Below, piece after piece: positions 4,835 through 5,408 of a stretch of 5,408 nucleotides of DNA. The stretch comes from Actinomycetes bacterium (GTDB lineage: Bacteria; Actinomycetota; Acidimicrobiia; Acidimicrobiales; Palsa-688): positions 1-5,408 of the forward strand of contig JAKAXG010000352.1 of the NCBI GenBank assembly GCA_021827225.1, in the 5' to 3' direction. The first letter of the stretch is position 1. Each line of letters opens with the position of its first letter. The position numbers and the translations under genes are program-made. The notes under the pieces are model-generated. The model had not been told where the DNA came from and did not search any database. It was given only the letters and a program-made list of their open reading frames with translations.

Positions 4835-5408
4835 TCAGGGGAGTGCCGGGACCACGTGCTCGGCGAAGAGGTCGAGAGCCCGTAAGCCGAAGTCGGTCGG
4901 AGTGTCGCCGCTGATTGGGGTGTAGAGCACGTAGTTGCAGCCGGTCTTGTCCAAGATGGTGCCGAGCTGGTCCCGGACAGTAGTGGGCGACCCGGCGGCC
5001 GCCCAGCCCTCGTCCACGGCGCTGCGCAGGTCGGGTGGGTGCTTGAGGTTCTGGGAGCGGGTCATCTCCTGGGTGCGACCCTTCCAGCTGCGCAGGTACG
5101 ACAGGTTGGCGTTGTGGGTTCGGTAGGCCATCTCGCCCACCTCCATGGCCTCCTCGTCGGTGGGCGCCACGACGATGAACGGGTGGATGCCGAAACGGGT
5201 CCTGCCCCGCAGCGACGGGTTCAGGTGCTCCTTGTAGGTGCTGACCTGCTCGGCGATGTGATCCAGCTCGCCGGCGAAGATGGTGTTGAAACCCTGCTCG
5301 GCCACCCACGGGACGCTCTGCAGGTTGCTGGTCGGGTACCAGATAGGGGGATGCGGCTGCTGGGCCGGGCTGAACTCCATCGGGACCATGTCGTAGTCGT
5401 AGAACTCC
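4835..5408 (-). CDS. LLM-class (luciferase-like) flavin-dependent monooxygenase, C-terminal part
   Basis: The frame is open to the right edge; about 190 C-terminal residues are visible of an expected 350-400. The visible start EFYDYDMVPMEFSP then AQQPHPPIWYPTSN corresponds to the conserved P-x-P-x-QxPHPP-[IL]-W segment before the later strands of the luciferase-like TIM barrel. It is followed by VPWVAEQGFNTIF, TYKEHLNPS, RFGIHPFIVVAPTDEEAMEV, AAAGSPTTVRDQLGTIL and FGLRALDLFAEHVVPALP, a typical end for the family. The ATG at 5389 is internal to this fold and is not the true start. Members use reduced FMN (or F420) with O2 to oxygenate small molecules; a flavin reductase in the same operon favours the two-component FMN type. 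It is the most upstream gene visible of the operon; the promoter is outside the window. The exact reaction is unknown. Confidence 0.85.
   Translation of the reverse strand, partial: EFYDYDMVPMEFSPAQQPHPPIWYPTSNLQSVPWVAEQGFNTIFAGELDHIAEQVSTYKEHLNPSLRGRTRFGIHPFIVVAPTDEEAMEVGEMAYRTHNANLSYLRSWKGRTQEMTRSQNLKHPPDLRSAVDEGWAAAGSPTTVRDQLGTILDKTGCNYVLYTPISGDTPTDFGLRALDLFAEHVVPALP

Noticed and set aside
4056..4925. Plus-strand open frame of 289 codons antisense to the hydrolase gene
   Set aside because: It is Gly/Val/Arg-rich without recognisable motifs, while the opposite strand encodes a complete hydrolase with its catalytic triad. This is the usual antisense shadow in high-GC DNA.
1..5408. CRISPR arrays, tRNA or rRNA genes, insertion sequences and riboswitches
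   Set aside because: I looked for regularly spaced repeats, tRNA-like arms, transposase motifs with terminal repeats and long structured leaders, and found none.

Overview
The window is a gene-dense, high-GC stretch (about two thirds G+C by eye). GTG starts are common and most Shine-Dalgarno sites are weak or absent. Together with the protein families present this suggests an actinobacterium (Actinomycetota), but no marker gene fixes the lineage.

Layout. (1) 1-610: the 5' end of an MFS transporter gene (minus strand, running off the left edge) lies divergent from a small ArsR-type regulator gene (plus strand). They share a 79-bp intergenic region with an imperfect palindrome. (2) 611-904: non-coding, ending in a strong palindrome that overlaps a -10-like hexamer immediately before the next gene. 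(3) 905-1601: a type II toxin-antitoxin pair, a ribbon-helix-helix antitoxin and a PIN-domain (VapC-type) toxin, 7 bp apart. (4) 1602-2105: this looks intergenic, but frame-by-frame reading shows a degraded MntA-HepT (MNT/HEPN) toxin-antitoxin module. A nucleotidyltransferase motif is joined by deletion to the C-terminal half of a HEPN protein that carries at least two further frameshifts. (5) 2106-5408, all minus strand: a tight four-gene operon read from right to left. It holds a luciferase-like flavin-dependent monooxygenase (C-terminal part only; its start is outside the window), a dienelactone-hydrolase-family enzyme, a DIM6/NTAB-type flavin reductase, and an NCS2 nucleobase permease.

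How the parts work together. The operon has the logic of a small catabolic pathway: a permease imports a nucleobase-like heterocycle, a two-component flavin monooxygenase (oxygenase plus reductase) oxidises it, and a hydrolase acts on the product. This resembles the Rut uracil pathway (RutA, RutF and RutG classes) but with a dienelactone-hydrolase-type enzyme as the hydrolase seen here. The substrate cannot be read from sequence. The MFS/ArsR pair is a typical regulator-plus-efflux arrangement, and the regulator carries a Cys-x-Cys motif like that of arsenite-sensing ArsR proteins. Between these two metabolic blocks lies a toxin-antitoxin patch with one intact and one dead module.
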